Translations under genes and position numbers: made by a program
From: Betaproteobacteria bacterium HGW-Betaproteobacteria-22
Lineage (GTDB): Bacteria > Pseudomonadota > Gammaproteobacteria > Burkholderiales > Methylophilaceae
DNA length: 64,000 nucleotides
Assembly (NCBI GenBank): GCA_002842285.1
Contig: PHCJ01000007.1
Location: 15,465-79,464 of the forward strand
Direction of reading: 5' to 3'
Notes under the pieces: model-generated
What the model was told of the DNA's origin: nothing
Database searches by the model: none
Seen by the model: the letters and a program-made list of their open reading frames with translations, nothing else
In this document: piece by piece, positions 20,861 through 31,236 of the stretch
How positions within the stretch are numbered: position 1 is the first letter of the stretch
How the letters are laid out: every line of letters begins with the position of its first letter

Positions 20861-21664
20861 ATGAAATTAAGTCAGTTGTTATGTGGTGCTTTACTGAGTG
20901 TAGGTCTGTCACATAGTGTAGTTTTGCCTGCATATGCAGAGGCAGATACTAAATTATGGCCAGTGATGAAAGAGGCATTCTTCGCGCAGCGTGCAATGCA
21001 GGAAGTTGACTTTATTAAAATTGAGGCGCCGCGCCGGGCGGAAAGTGGTGCGCAAGTGCCCGTCAGCTATACAATAGATAACGCTGCCGCAAACGGTGTG
21101 AAGATTGTCAAATTGTATTCATTTGTTGATGCGAATCCGATTCCACTTACGGCAACTTATCATTTAACTGAGGCGTTAGGTGATTTTCAACTGGCGACAC
21201 GCATTCGCTTTGAAACAGATGCATTTGTGCGCTTAGTAGGTGAGACGGCAGACGGGAAGCTTTACTTAGCTTCACGCGAAATACGGGCGGCGGGTGGCTG
21301 TGGCGGCATGGTTGAGAATAATGAAGCGGAAATACGCGCAGCCGCAGGTCGAATCAAATTGAATGTAGAAGCGCCAGCAAAAGCAGGAGTGCCAGCCACT
21401 GCTGCTTTTAATATCAAGCATATTATGCGTACCGGTTTGCAGCGTGATTTGGTGTCGCAGGGGTATGTGCCGGCTTTTTATATTAACAAGGTTGACTTTA
21501 CCTATAACGGTGCGCCTGTTATGACCGTCGATGTTGGCGTAGGCACAGCAGAAGACCCTTATTTTAAGTTTAACTTTATCCCTACTGCCCCCGGTAAGCT
21601 GGAAGTCACCGCAACAGATAACGAGGGGAAAGTATTTAGTCATCATGCTGATGTGACTATGTGA
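20861..21664 (+). CDS. SoxYZ-like carrier protein of the quinoprotein-dehydrogenase-associated type
   Basis: 267 residues. A signal peptide (to about residue 26, ending LPAYA) precedes a SoxY-like domain and a SoxZ-like domain fused in one chain. The SoxY part ends in a GGCGG motif at about 147, whose cysteine is the swinging thiol in SoxY; the SoxZ-like half begins near 165 (KLNVEAPAKAGVPATAAFNIKH). This fused form is known mostly beside PQQ-dependent methanol/ethanol dehydrogenases in methylotrophs, where its cargo is unproven. Here no dehydrogenase or sox gene is adjacent. CTGGAGATAGAG precedes the ATG. A strong terminator follows. Confidence 0.85.
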   Translation: MKLSQLLCGALLSVGLSHSVVLPAYAEADTKLWPVMKEAFFAQRAMQEVDFIKIEAPRRAESGAQVPVSYTIDNAAANGVKIVKLYSFVDANPIPLTATYHLTEALGDFQLATRIRFETDAFVRLVGETADGKLYLASREIRAAGGCGGMVENNEAEIRAAAGRIKLNVEAPAKAGVPATAAFNIKHIMRTGLQRDLVSQGYVPAFYINKVDFTYNGAPVMTVDVGVGTAEDPYFKFNFIPTAPGKLEVTATDNEGKVFSHHADVTM

Positions 21665-21690
21665 TAGCACCTGATTGAATGTCAATATCC

Positions 21691-21720
21691 AATAGGCCTC
21701 AGAGAGGCCTATTGCTTTTT
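21691..21720 (+). terminator. Intrinsic terminator of the SoxYZ-like gene
   Basis: AATAGGCCTC (21691-21700), loop AGA, GAGGCCTATT (21704-21713), then GCTTTTT. It is a perfect 10-base-pair stem. Confidence 0.92.
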
Positions 21721-21741
21721 CAGTACCATGATGGCTTGCCG

Positions 21742-21891
21742 ATGAAGCTTACAATTTGTAATCCCAGCAATTGGCATTCACTGGCGGCAAAAGAAATGTT
21801 TCAAATTCACGGAGTAGATGCACACGGTAAGCGTTTGCTGCGTAAACAACTTCGCCGTAACGAGTTCAACGGCTTATTCCGCGCTTCCTGA
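21742..21891 (+). mobile_element. Second IS110-family transposase relic (N-terminal fragment)
   Basis: An open frame from the ATG at 21742 reads MKLTICN, then unrelated residues, then AAKEMFQIHGVDAHGKRLLR followed by KQLRR and a quick stop. Bases 21789-21857 match the inverted complement of 10050-10118 with about 6 mismatches in 69. Only the first 30 or so codons of an IS110-type transposase remain. Unlike the first copy, the 5' noncoding end is not recognisable. It lies between the SoxYZ-like gene and mlaF. Confidence 0.7.
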
Positions 21892-21991
21892 ATCTGGAGG
21901 CAGCACATGCGTAGATTTAGGTTTGCGTACAATCTTAATTGTTTTAGAATAGTGCCTCATTAAAACAATCATTTAAGCCGCAACAAAACTT

Positions 21992-22786
21992 ATGAGTGCT
22001 AATATCGTAGAAATTGATAATGTATCTTTTGGATACAGTGGCCGTATGTTACATAAAGGCATCAATATGTCTTTTCCAAAGGGTAGGGTTGTGGCGATTA
22101 TGGGCGGCAGCGGTAGTGGTAAAACCACATTGCTGCGTCTGATAGGCGGCCAGATTAAACCCAGTAAAGGTGAGGTGCGCGTTGATGGTGTCGTCGTACA
22201 CAAGCAGGACCGTGAAGGCGTGTACCAATTGCGCCGCAAAATGGGCATGCTGTTTCAACATGGTGCTTTATTTACGGATTTAAGCGCTTTTGACAACGTC
22301 GCTTTCCCCATGCGCGAATTAACAAACTTGCCGGAATCCATGATTCGCGATCTGGTCTTGCTGAAATTGAACGCTGTAGGTTTGCGTGGCGCACATAAAT
22401 TAATGCCAGCAGAGCTTTCCGGTGGAATGGCGCGTCGTGTTGCATTGGCGCGTGCCGTTGCATTAGACCCCAGTATTATTATGTACGATGAGCCCTTCGC
22501 AGGGCTTGATCCTATTTCTATGGGGGTAATTTGTGATTTGATTCGCACGTTAAATGACGCGTTAGGTGCAACTTCAATAGTTGTTTCTCACGACGTGAAA
22601 GAAACATTCCTGATCGCAGATTATGTGTATTTTGTCGCCAATGGCGAAGTGGCGGCTGAAGGTACGCCACATGATTTGATGCAATCGACGCTTCCATTTG
22701 TGCATCAGTTCGTGCACGGTGAAGTAGACGGTCCTGTACCATTTCATTACCCGGCTGCTGATTATCGGTCACAGTTATTAAATTAG
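21992..22786 (+). CDS. mlaF: Phospholipid ABC transporter ATPase MlaF
   Basis: 264 residues. It has Walker A GGSGSGKTT, Q-loop LFQHGALFTDL, ABC signature LSGGMARRVALARA, Walker B IIMYDEPFAG and H-loop VVSHD. The length and the following mlaE, mlaD, mlaC and mlaB genes identify it as the ATPase of the Mla retrograde or anterograde glycerophospholipid system at the inner membrane. It is the first gene of the cluster; mlaA is not in the window. Confidence 0.96.
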   Translation: MSANIVEIDNVSFGYSGRMLHKGINMSFPKGRVVAIMGGSGSGKTTLLRLIGGQIKPSKGEVRVDGVVVHKQDREGVYQLRRKMGMLFQHGALFTDLSAFDNVAFPMRELTNLPESMIRDLVLLKLNAVGLRGAHKLMPAELSGGMARRVALARAVALDPSIIMYDEPFAGLDPISMGVICDLIRTLNDALGATSIVVSHDVKETFLIADYVYFVANGEVAAEGTPHDLMQSTLPFVHQFVHGEVDGPVPFHYPAADYRSQLLN

Positions 22787-22841
22787 GCCGATAGTGTAAT
22801 TTGAGGCTGGTTCAGGTGATATTCGTAAACATTGGAAAGTC

Positions 22842-23645
22842 ATGATTAAATCTGCTCTAAATGGATTGGTAGGATTATTAAGCGGTATCGGTCACCGCAT
22901 GATTGCCCGCACATGGCGCTTGGGCGCAGGTGCACGATTGTTCTTTCTGACGCTGATGTATTCCGGCGAGAGTTTTCGCCGCTTTCATCTGACACTGCGT
23001 GAGGTTTATTTTACCGGGGTCATGTCATTGCTCATTATTATTGTATCCGCATTTTTTGTGGGCATGGTATTGGCATTGCAAGGATATAATACCCTGCAAA
23101 AATATGGGTCATCAGAGGCGATCGGGGTGCTGGTTGCGCTGGCTTTGGTGCGTGAGTTGGGGCCTGTAGTCACGGCGCTGCTGTTTGCAGGCAGGGCTGG
23201 CACGGCGATTACTGCCGAGATAGGCTTGATGAAAACAACCGAGCAATTGTCTGCTATGGAAATGATGGCAGTAAACCCGATTGCGCGGGTGGTGGCACCT
23301 CGCTTTTGGGCGGGGGTGATTGCTATGCCTATTCTTGCGGCGTTGTTCTCAATGGTGGGTATATTGGGCGGTTATTTGGTGGCTGTGCCGCTCATTGGTG
23401 TAGATGATGGGGCATTCTGGTCGCAGATGCAGGCAAATGTCGATGTGAAGGATGATGTGATTAATGGGGTCATCAAAAGCCTGGTGTTTGGCGTTGCCTG
23501 TACCATGATTGCCCTGTTTGAAGGCTTCGATGCGCCGCCTACTGCAGAGGGCGTGAGTCATGCGACTACGCGTACCGTCGTCATCTCGTCGTTGACGGTG
23601 CTAGCTTTGGATTTTGTATTGACATCTTTTATGCTAGTGGTTTAG
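22842..23645 (+). CDS. mlaE: Phospholipid ABC transporter permease MlaE
   Basis: 267 residues with about five membrane helices. MlaE-family segments are visible: FVGMVLALQGYNTLQKYG, ALALVRELGPVVTALLFAGRAGTAI and KTTEQLSAMEMMAVNP. It forms the membrane channel that binds MlaF inside and the MlaD hexamer outside. The start is ATG at 22842, 55 bases after mlaF. Confidence 0.96.
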   Translation: MIKSALNGLVGLLSGIGHRMIARTWRLGAGARLFFLTLMYSGESFRRFHLTLREVYFTGVMSLLIIIVSAFFVGMVLALQGYNTLQKYGSSEAIGVLVALALVRELGPVVTALLFAGRAGTAITAEIGLMKTTEQLSAMEMMAVNPIARVVAPRFWAGVIAMPILAALFSMVGILGGYLVAVPLIGVDDGAFWSQMQANVDVKDDVINGVIKSLVFGVACTMIALFEGFDAPPTAEGVSHATTRTVVISSLTVLALDFVLTSFMLVV

Positions 23646-23675
23646 CACGAAGAATCAGCTGAGAGGGTAGTTAAA

Positions 23676-24215
23676 GTGGATAGAATTAAAATAGATTTAT
23701 GGGTCGGCATTTTTGTGGCACTCGGTGTGGCTGCATTGCTGGGGCTTGCAATGAAGGTGGGAAATCTAACTTCGAGTAAACTTGGTGATACCTATAAGGT
23801 AACGGCTGCCTTTGAAAATATTGGTGGCTTAAAACCGAATGCACCAGTGAAAAGTGCTGGGGTATTGGTTGGACGTGTGGCAAATATCGGCTTTGATAGT
23901 AAGGCTTATGAGGCGGTGGTGACCATTAAAATTGATAAGCGATATGCGTTTCCTAAAGATACTTTTGCTAATATATACACAGCCGGCCTGCTAGGTGAAC
24001 AATATGTCGGCCTGGAGGCAGGTGGCGATGAGGATATATTGCAAGAGGGTGATAAAATTACGCAAACGCAAGATGCGGTGGTATTAGAGAAGATGATCAG
24101 TCAATTCTTATACAATAAGGCGTCTGAGCCTAATACAGATAGCAAGCCTTCTGATGAAAAAGCTGACAACGCATCAGCCGCAAAGTCAACTGAATTAGGC
24201 GATGCGCCGTTTTAG
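23676..24215 (+). CDS. mlaD: Mla substrate-binding protein MlaD (MCE domain)
   Basis: 179 residues. One N-terminal anchor (about 7-27, LWVGIFVALGVAALLGLAMKV) leads to an MCE domain (about 38-120) with YKVTAAFENIGGLKPNAPVK and AGLLGEQYVGLEAG. The tail is polar and probably disordered. It forms the periplasmic hexameric ring of the Mla complex. The start is GTG at 23676 with GAGAGGG upstream. Confidence 0.95.
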   Translation: MDRIKIDLWVGIFVALGVAALLGLAMKVGNLTSSKLGDTYKVTAAFENIGGLKPNAPVKSAGVLVGRVANIGFDSKAYEAVVTIKIDKRYAFPKDTFANIYTAGLLGEQYVGLEAGGDEDILQEGDKITQTQDAVVLEKMISQFLYNKASEPNTDSKPSDEKADNASAAKSTELGDAPF

Positions 24216-24267
24216 CAGTTAGATTGATTGTTGAATGACGACTTTATAATGGTATAAAAGGCCTAAC

Positions 24268-24894
24268 ATGAACATATTTTCTAGATTTTTATTGAGCGCA
24301 ACATTGTTTTTCACCTTGTTTTTAAACGTGCAACTTGGCATTGCTCACGCTGAATTATCGGCCGATGAACTGGTCAAAAAAACGGCTGATGAAGTGTTGT
24401 CAATTGTTAAATCGGATAAAGATATCCAGGCAGGCAATCAACAGAAAATATTTGCCCTGGCTGAAGAGAAAATTCTGCCTAATTTTGATTTCGACCGTGT
24501 AAGTCGTATGGTGTTGGGTAAAAACTGGAGAGCTGCCACACCTGATCAGCAGGCTGCTTTTCAGAAAGAGTTTCGTACGCTTTTGTTGCGCACTTATGCA
24601 ACAGCGTTAGGGAAGTATAAAGATCAGGTTATTGAATATAAACCAATGCGCTCAGAACCCGATGCGAAGAATGTTAGCGTGAAAACGCAGATTTTGCAGC
24701 CGGGCGGTCAGCCTATTGCGGTAGATTATAGCCTGGTGAAAGTTGAGAATAGCTGGAAGGTTTATGACATCGTGATTGAGGGCGTGAGCTTGGTGACCAA
24801 CTATCGTAGCCAGTTCAGCAATGAAATTCGACAAAATGGCATCGATAGTTTAAATAAAAAACTGGCTGAAAAAAACAAAGCGACCGGTGCATGA
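24268..24894 (+). CDS. mlaC: Periplasmic phospholipid shuttle MlaC
   Basis: 208 residues. A signal peptide (to about 28, NVQLGIAHA) precedes an MlaC/Ttg2D fold with the typical ADELVKKTADEVLSIVK start, FDFDRVSRMVLGKNWR and ITNYRSQF-like VTNYRSQFSNEI near the end. It carries single phospholipids across the periplasm between the MlaFEDB complex and the outer membrane. Its stop overlaps the mlaB start (ATGA). Confidence 0.95.
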   Translation: MNIFSRFLLSATLFFTLFLNVQLGIAHAELSADELVKKTADEVLSIVKSDKDIQAGNQQKIFALAEEKILPNFDFDRVSRMVLGKNWRAATPDQQAAFQKEFRTLLLRTYATALGKYKDQVIEYKPMRSEPDAKNVSVKTQILQPGGQPIAVDYSLVKVENSWKVYDIVIEGVSLVTNYRSQFSNEIRQNGIDSLNKKLAEKNKATGA

Positions 24895-25181
24895 GTACGA
24901 TAGCGCAGCAAGACAATCTATGGTCTGTCACGGGTGATGTCTTAATGGATAGCGCGAGTGTTTTGCTCTCGCAAAGTCAGGGGTTGGCGATGCCTGCAAA
25001 TCTGAAGATTGATTTTTCAGGTGTGGATAACGTAGATACCTCGGCGTTAAGCCTGGTGGTTGAATGGTTGCGCCGTGCCAAACAAGAAAATGTGCAGTTG
25101 CAATTTACACACTTCCCTGCGAGCCTGACAAGTTTAGCCTCGTTATACGGCGTGACCGATTTTATCTCGGACTCAGCTTAG
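24891..25181 (+). CDS. mlaB: STAS-domain protein MlaB
   Basis: 96 residues, one STAS domain with the conserved LKIDFSGVDNVDTSALSLVV, where the D-T-S segment corresponds to the regulatory loop. MlaB binds MlaF and stabilises the transporter. It overlaps mlaC by four bases. A 132-base gap follows before the next ABC pair. Confidence 0.93.
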   Translation: MSTIAQQDNLWSVTGDVLMDSASVLLSQSQGLAMPANLKIDFSGVDNVDTSALSLVVEWLRRAKQENVQLQFTHFPASLTSLASLYGVTDFISDSA

Positions 25182-25313
25182 TAAACCACAAACATCTGTC
25201 ACTTGGATAGATACCTATAAGACCTTTCCTGCCTTTAGGTGTGCTGCCATCGTGTAGCTGATTCTGACGAGTCTTTATTATTACTAGATTAAACATTTAC
25301 CCTAAGGTGTCAG

Positions 25314-26249
25314 TTGACTCAGCCGGCTATCACAATTAATGCAGTACATAAAAAATTTGGCGCTTTACATGCGCTGAAAGGTATTGATTTGACCATTGAG
25401 CAAGGCGAGTTCTTTGCGCTATTGGGCCCTAATGGCGCTGGTAAATCTACTGTGATTAATTTGCTGGCGGGCTTAATTAAGCCAAGTGCGGGCCATTTGT
25501 CGGTGTTGGGCCATGATGTCAATGCCGATTATCAGCAGGCGCGCAGATTGTTGGGGGTGGTTCCCCAGGAGTTGGTGTTTGATCCATTTTTTAATGTGCG
25601 CGAAATGTTGCGTTTTCAGGCAGGTTACTTTGGGCGCGGCCGCGAAAATGACGCCTGGGTGGATGAGATATTAGAGGGCCTTGGTTTAACAGATAAGGCA
25701 TATACGAACATGCGTAGGCTGTCTGGCGGCATGAAACGGCGCGCGTTGATTGCGCAGGCGCTTGCACACAAGCCGCCTGTGATTGTACTGGATGAACCCA
25801 CCGCCGGGGTGGATGTTGAGTTGCGCCAGATGCTATGGGGGTTTATCAAGCAACTAAACAGTGAAGGTCACACGATTATTCTGACTACGCATTATCTGGA
25901 AGAAGCTGAAACTTTGTGTAAGCGTATCGCCATGATGAAACAAGGTGAAATCGTTGCGCTGGATACAACCGCTAATTTACTCCGTCAGTTTGCAGGCAAG
26001 AACTTAACTTTACAGCTCGCTAGCACGCAGTTGCCGGCGTCATTGATTCCCATGGTAAAAACAAGTGGGGGCAGCACTGTTACTTTTGCAATTGCTGAAC
26101 CACGGGAGATTGAGTGGGTGCTAAGCGAGTTGAGAGTGGCTAATATTTCCGTAGAGGATATCCAGCTTAAAGAAGCAGATTTGGAAGAAGTGTTTTTGTC
26201 GTTGGTCGGAACGGCGCCAGTGCACAGTAATAGCCAGGTGGCTGCATGA
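25314..26249 (+). CDS. ABC-2 type transporter ATPase (YadG-like)
   Basis: 311 residues. It has Walker A GPNGAGKST, signature LSGGMKRRALIAQA, Walker B VIVLDEPTAG and H-loop LTTHY, plus a roughly 75-residue C-terminal extension typical of the DrrA/YadG group. The start is TTG at 25314, supported by AAGGTG 6 bases upstream; no ATG or GTG fits the family N-terminus. It works with the next permease gene, which it overlaps by four bases. The substrate is unknown; linkage to mla and murA hints at the envelope. Confidence 0.92.
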   Translation: MTQPAITINAVHKKFGALHALKGIDLTIEQGEFFALLGPNGAGKSTVINLLAGLIKPSAGHLSVLGHDVNADYQQARRLLGVVPQELVFDPFFNVREMLRFQAGYFGRGRENDAWVDEILEGLGLTDKAYTNMRRLSGGMKRRALIAQALAHKPPVIVLDEPTAGVDVELRQMLWGFIKQLNSEGHTIILTTHYLEEAETLCKRIAMMKQGEIVALDTTANLLRQFAGKNLTLQLASTQLPASLIPMVKTSGGSTVTFAIAEPREIEWVLSELRVANISVEDIQLKEADLEEVFLSLVGTAPVHSNSQVAA

Positions 26250-27022
26250 TTCATATGAACGCAAACTGGCGTGGCACTTATACCTTGTTTAAAAAAGAGG
26301 TGTTGCGTTTCTGGCGGGTTGCCTTTCAGACGATTGCCTCGCCCGTGCTGACAGCGTTGTTGTATTTGTTAATATTTTCCCACGTACTGGCAGGACATGT
26401 GAAAGTGTATGATGATGTAGCCTACACTGCCTTTTTGATACCTGGGCTGATCATGATGTCTTTATTGCAGAATGCTTTCGCGAATAGCTCTTCCAGTCTT
26501 ATACAATCGAAGGTGATGGGCAACATCGTATTTATTTTGCTCACGCCACTTACACCAGTGCAGTTTTATGTTGCATTGCTGGGTGCGGCGGTGTTGCGTG
26601 GGTTGTTTGTAGGGTTGGCCATTTATTTTGTGGCTATCTGGTTTGTAAGTTTGCCTATCGTACATTTAGGCTGGATATTCACCTTTGCGCTACTAGGCAG
26701 TGCCTTGCTTGGGACGTTTGGCATTATTGCAGGCATTTGGGCCGATAAATTTGATCAAATGGCGGCCTTTCAAAATTTTGTCATCATGCCCCTAACATTT
26801 TTATCTGGTGTGTTTTATTCCATTCACTCTCTACCTGTTTTCTGGCAGGGAGTTTCACACTTTAATCCATTTTTTTATATGATAGATGGGTTTAGATATG
26901 GCTTCTTTGGTAAGGGGGATGTTTCTCCGTGGTTTAGTCTGTCTGTAGTCTGCGGTTTTTTGTTTGTGTTAGCCTGCTTATGCCTAAAAATGTTAAAATC
27001 CGGCTATAAATTAAGAACTTAA
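26246..27022 (+). CDS. ABC-2 type transporter permease (YadH-like)
   Basis: 258 residues with six predicted membrane helices. ABC-2 family segments include FQTIASPVLTALLYLLIF, SKVMGNIVFILLTPL and the family's late FNPFFYMIDGFRYG. The ATG overlaps the ATPase stop (ATGA); a second ATG at 26255 is also possible. It forms an exporter with the preceding ATPase. Confidence 0.93.
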   Translation: MIHMNANWRGTYTLFKKEVLRFWRVAFQTIASPVLTALLYLLIFSHVLAGHVKVYDDVAYTAFLIPGLIMMSLLQNAFANSSSSLIQSKVMGNIVFILLTPLTPVQFYVALLGAAVLRGLFVGLAIYFVAIWFVSLPIVHLGWIFTFALLGSALLGTFGIIAGIWADKFDQMAAFQNFVIMPLTFLSGVFYSIHSLPVFWQGVSHFNPFFYMIDGFRYGFFGKGDVSPWFSLSVVCGFLFVLACLCLKMLKSGYKLRT

Positions 27023-27050
27023 CTTTGAATCATTGGTGGGAAGAATATAA

Positions 27051-27299
27051 ATGCTGTCTGCGCAACAGTTGCAGGGTTACATCACGCAAAATCTGGCGTG
27101 CGATTTTATACAGGTAACCGGGGATGATGGTACGCATTTTGATGCAGTAATCGTTAGCCCCGCGTTTGAAGGAAAAACCATGGTGCAGCAGCATCAGCTT
27201 GTCTATGGTGCGCTGGGGGACAGGATGCGTGCGGAAATTCACGCGTTGTCGATCAGGACAATGACGCCGGACGCATGGCGCAACGCAGGTGGCAGCTAG
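27051..27299 (+). CDS. ibaG: BolA/IbaG family protein
   Basis: 82 residues with a BolA fold. The family core FEGKTMVQQHQLVYGALGD and the conserved histidine in the C-terminal IHALSIRTMTP are present. BolA proteins bind CGFS glutaredoxins and iron-sulfur clusters. Its neighbour is exactly such a glutaredoxin, and the mla-ibaG-murA order matches E. coli. Confidence 0.92.
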   Translation: MLSAQQLQGYITQNLACDFIQVTGDDGTHFDAVIVSPAFEGKTMVQQHQLVYGALGDRMRAEIHALSIRTMTPDAWRNAGGS

Positions 27300-27395
27300 T
27301 CAGTGCGTTTTAAGTAGTTTATCTCATGATACAAGTGCTGCATTATGAGATAAATGTTAAGAATTTTAAATAAATTAAAGTGTTGAGAGATAGTA

Positions 27396-27707
27396 ATGGA
27401 TATACAAGAAGTAATTAAGAATCAGTTAGCAAGCAACCCGGTCGTGCTCTATATGAAAGGCACGCCAAAATTCCCGCAGTGCGGTTTTTCAAATCTGGCT
27501 ACTCAGATTCTGAAAGCCTGTAATGTTGACTATCTCGCGATTGATGTTTTGGCAGATCAAAATATTCGTGAAGGTATTAAGCAATATGCGAACTGGCCTA
27601 CAATTCCACAGTTGTACATTAACGGTGAGTTTGTTGGCGGATCCGATATTATGCGCGCCATGTACGAGAGCGGTGAGTTGCAAACACTTTTGAATGCGAA
27701 TAATTAA
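27396..27707 (+). CDS. grxD: Monothiol glutaredoxin, CGFS type
   Basis: 103 residues. The active site is PQCGFSNLA, with the glutathione-binding [17 protein letters not shown]. It carries or transfers [2Fe-2S] clusters, usually with a BolA partner, which is encoded just upstream. The TAA stop is followed directly by the TTG start of murA. Confidence 0.96.
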   Translation: MDIQEVIKNQLASNPVVLYMKGTPKFPQCGFSNLATQILKACNVDYLAIDVLADQNIREGIKQYANWPTIPQLYINGEFVGGSDIMRAMYESGELQTLLNANN

Positions 27708-28976
<1,269 letters not shown>

Positions 28977-28984
28977 AGCTGAAT

Positions 28985-29121
28985 TCGCCACAGACAAACG
29001 CAGATTAACGCGGGATAAAACCCAGTTGAATCTCAAGTTTAATTGTACGTGTGGCGAATATTTAGAATAGATTTATAAATTTAATTAAAAGCACCTGTGT
29101 TTATCAGAGTTCATCTGTGGC
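28985..29121. repeat. Palindromic repeat with 'AACGCAGAT'-type arms, murA-hisG gap
   Basis: The left arm (28987-29011) begins GCCACAGACAAACGCAGATT. The right arm (29096-29121), as its complement, begins GCCACAGATGAACTCTGATA, so the two form an imperfect terminal inverted repeat about 135 bases across. A second pair is TTCGCCAC (28984-28991) with GTGGCGAA (29050-29057). A related element lies at 31096-31208. It is MITE-like. Confidence 0.7.
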
Positions 29122-29128
29122 TAACAAT

Positions 29129-29773
29129 ATGATTACAATTGCACTTTCAAAAGGCCGTATTTTCGAAGAAACTGTCCCGTTGCTGGCGGCAGCAGGCATT
29201 CAAGCCGCCGAGGATCCTGAGTCATCACGTAAGCTCATTATCGGCACTAACCGCGAAGATGTGCGGCTGATCATCGTGCGTGCAACGGATGTACCTACTT
29301 ATGTGCAGTACGGTGCAGCTGATTTGGGCATTGCAGGTAAAGATGTGCTGGATGAGCATGGTGGCGAAGGCCTCTATCAGCCGATTGATTTAAAAATTGC
29401 CAAGTGCAAAATGATGGTAGCGGTGCGTGAGGATTTTGATTATTTTGGATCAGTCCGAAGTGGTGCACGTTTGAAAGTGGTCACTAAATACGTTAAAACT
29501 GCACGCGAGCATTTTGCAGCTAAAGGCATGCATGTGGATTTAATTAAGCTCTACGGCTCAATGGAGCTAGGCCCTTTGGTGGGCTTGGCAGATGTTATTG
29601 TGGATCTGGTGAGCACAGGTGGCACGTTGCGCGCAAACAAGCTAAAAGCAGTAGAAGAGGTTGGCGATATCAGCTCAAGGTTGGTGGTCAATCAGGCCTC
29701 GTTGAAGCTAAATCGCGGCAGGTTGCAGCCGATTATGGATGCATTTAGCAGTGCAATCGCGAATAAAGAATAA
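29129..29773 (+). CDS. hisG: ATP phosphoribosyltransferase, short form
   Basis: 214 residues from the ATG at 29129 ([19 protein letters not shown]), the short HisG form that lacks the C-terminal regulatory domain and works with HisZ; hisZ is not in the window. It joins ATP and PRPP in the first step of histidine synthesis. Motifs include [19 protein letters not shown] and the PRPP site [15 protein letters not shown]. An in-frame GTG at 29117 would add four residues but lies inside the repeat's right arm, so I prefer the ATG. Confidence 0.95.
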   Translation: MITIALSKGRIFEETVPLLAAAGIQAAEDPESSRKLIIGTNREDVRLIIVRATDVPTYVQYGAADLGIAGKDVLDEHGGEGLYQPIDLKIAKCKMMVAVREDFDYFGSVRSGARLKVVTKYVKTAREHFAAKGMHVDLIKLYGSMELGPLVGLADVIVDLVSTGGTLRANKLKAVEEVGDISSRLVVNQASLKLNRGRLQPIMDAFSSAIANKE

Positions 29774-29789
29774 CTTTAAGGTACATAGC

Positions 29790-31088
29790 ATGCAAATAAG
29801 ACGATTTTCAACACTGGATAATGATTTTGACGCCAATTTAAGGCAGTTGCTGGCATTTGAAACCGCGCAGGATGACAGCATTGATGCAGTCGTGGCAAAC
29901 ATCCTTAAGGATGTAAAAAATCGTGGCGATGAGGCGGTACTTGAATATACCAATCGCTTTGATAAAACGAATGCTAACGCACTGACTGAACTTGAAATAG
30001 GCAAGGCTGCGCTTGATGCAGCGTTAAGTAGCCTGCCTGCAGAGCAGCGTACGGCGTTGCAAACAGCAGCCGACCGTGTGCGCAGTTACCATGAAAAACA
30101 ATTGATGAGCTCATGGCACTACACGGAGGCAGATGGCACACTGCTGGGGCAGCAAGTCACTTCTTTAGATCGTGTTGGTTTGTACGTGCCTGGTGGAAAA
30201 GCCGCTTATCCTTCATCCGTACTGATGAATGCAATCCCGGCAAAAGTGGCAGGCGTGCAGGAATTAATCATGGTCGTGCCAACGCCAAATGGAGAAAAGA
30301 ATCAGCTTGTACTGGCGGCAGCGGCGGTGTGCGGTGTGGACCGGGTATTTTGCATAGGTGGGGCGCAAGCGGTTGGCGCCCTGGCTTACGGTACTGCGAC
30401 AGTGCCGCAGGTGGATAAGATTGTAGGACCGGGTAACGCCTATGTCGCGGCGGCAAAACGCCGTGTGTTCGGCGTGGTTGGGATTGATATGGTCGCAGGG
30501 CCTTCTGAAATCTTGGTGATATGCGACGGCAAAACCAATCCGGACTGGATTGCCATGGACTTATTCTCACAGGCGGAGCACGATGAGCTCGCGCAATCTA
30601 TTTTGCTGAGCCCGGATGCCGACTTTCTGGATCAGGTAAACGCAAGTATCTCGCGTCTAGTGCAGGAAATGCCACGTAAGGCGATTATCAGTACTTCGCT
30701 GACGGATCGAGGTGCATTGATTCACGTGCGTGACTTGGAAGAGGCGGCCGAAATTAGCAACTACATTGCACCTGAGCATTTGGAGTTATCTGTTGAGGAT
30801 CCATTAGCGTTTAGTAAAAAAATCAAACACGCAGGGGCTATTTTTATGGGCAGAAACACTTGCGAGGCACTGGGGGATTACTGTGCAGGCCCCAACCATG
30901 TATTGCCCACATCGCGTACCGCACGCTTTTCTTCCCCACTGGGTGTGTATGACTTTCAAAAACGCTCCAGCTTGATCATGGTGTCACCGGAAGGCGCGCA
31001 AGTGTTAGGTAAAGTGGCGGCAACTTTGGCTTATGGCGAAGGCTTGCAGGCGCACGCACGCTCGGCCGAATATCGGTTAAAAGGCTAG
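29790..31088 (+). CDS. hisD: Histidinol dehydrogenase
   Basis: 432 residues from the ATG at 29790 ([13 protein letters not shown]), which has AAGGT upstream; an in-frame start at 29739 would overlap hisG. It carries out the last two oxidations from histidinol to histidine. Typical segments are [46 protein letters not shown] and the zinc/catalytic site APEHLEL. It lies 16 bases after hisG. Confidence 0.97.
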   Translation: MQIRRFSTLDNDFDANLRQLLAFETAQDDSIDAVVANILKDVKNRGDEAVLEYTNRFDKTNANALTELEIGKAALDAALSSLPAEQRTALQTAADRVRSYHEKQLMSSWHYTEADGTLLGQQVTSLDRVGLYVPGGKAAYPSSVLMNAIPAKVAGVQELIMVVPTPNGEKNQLVLAAAAVCGVDRVFCIGGAQAVGALAYGTATVPQVDKIVGPGNAYVAAAKRRVFGVVGIDMVAGPSEILVICDGKTNPDWIAMDLFSQAEHDELAQSILLSPDADFLDQVNASISRLVQEMPRKAIISTSLTDRGALIHVRDLEEAAEISNYIAPEHLELSVEDPLAFSKKIKHAGAIFMGRNTCEALGDYCAGPNHVLPTSRTARFSSPLGVYDFQKRSSLIMVSPEGAQVLGKVAATLAYGEGLQAHARSAEYRLKG

Positions 31089-31095
31089 TCTACTC

Positions 31096-31208
31096 ATCGG
31101 TGAACGCAGATAGTCTTTAAATTTAATGAAAAAACAGCTGTGAGCAGATTGTGAAAATAATAAGTGATGTAACGGAAGCTATCAGCGTGTATCTGCGTTC
31201 ATCGGCGG
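31096..31208. repeat. Palindromic repeat, hisD-hisC gap, same family as 28985-29121
   Basis: The left arm is ATCGGTGAACGCAGATA (31096-31112). The right arm (31190-31208), as its complement, reads CCGCCGATGAACGCAGATA. The interior shares an AAATTTAATNAAAA segment followed by a CTGTG segment with the first copy. It almost fills the 148-base gap between hisD and hisC. Confidence 0.7.
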
Positions 31209-31236
31209 ATAATATTGTTTTAGATGCGAATCAAAT

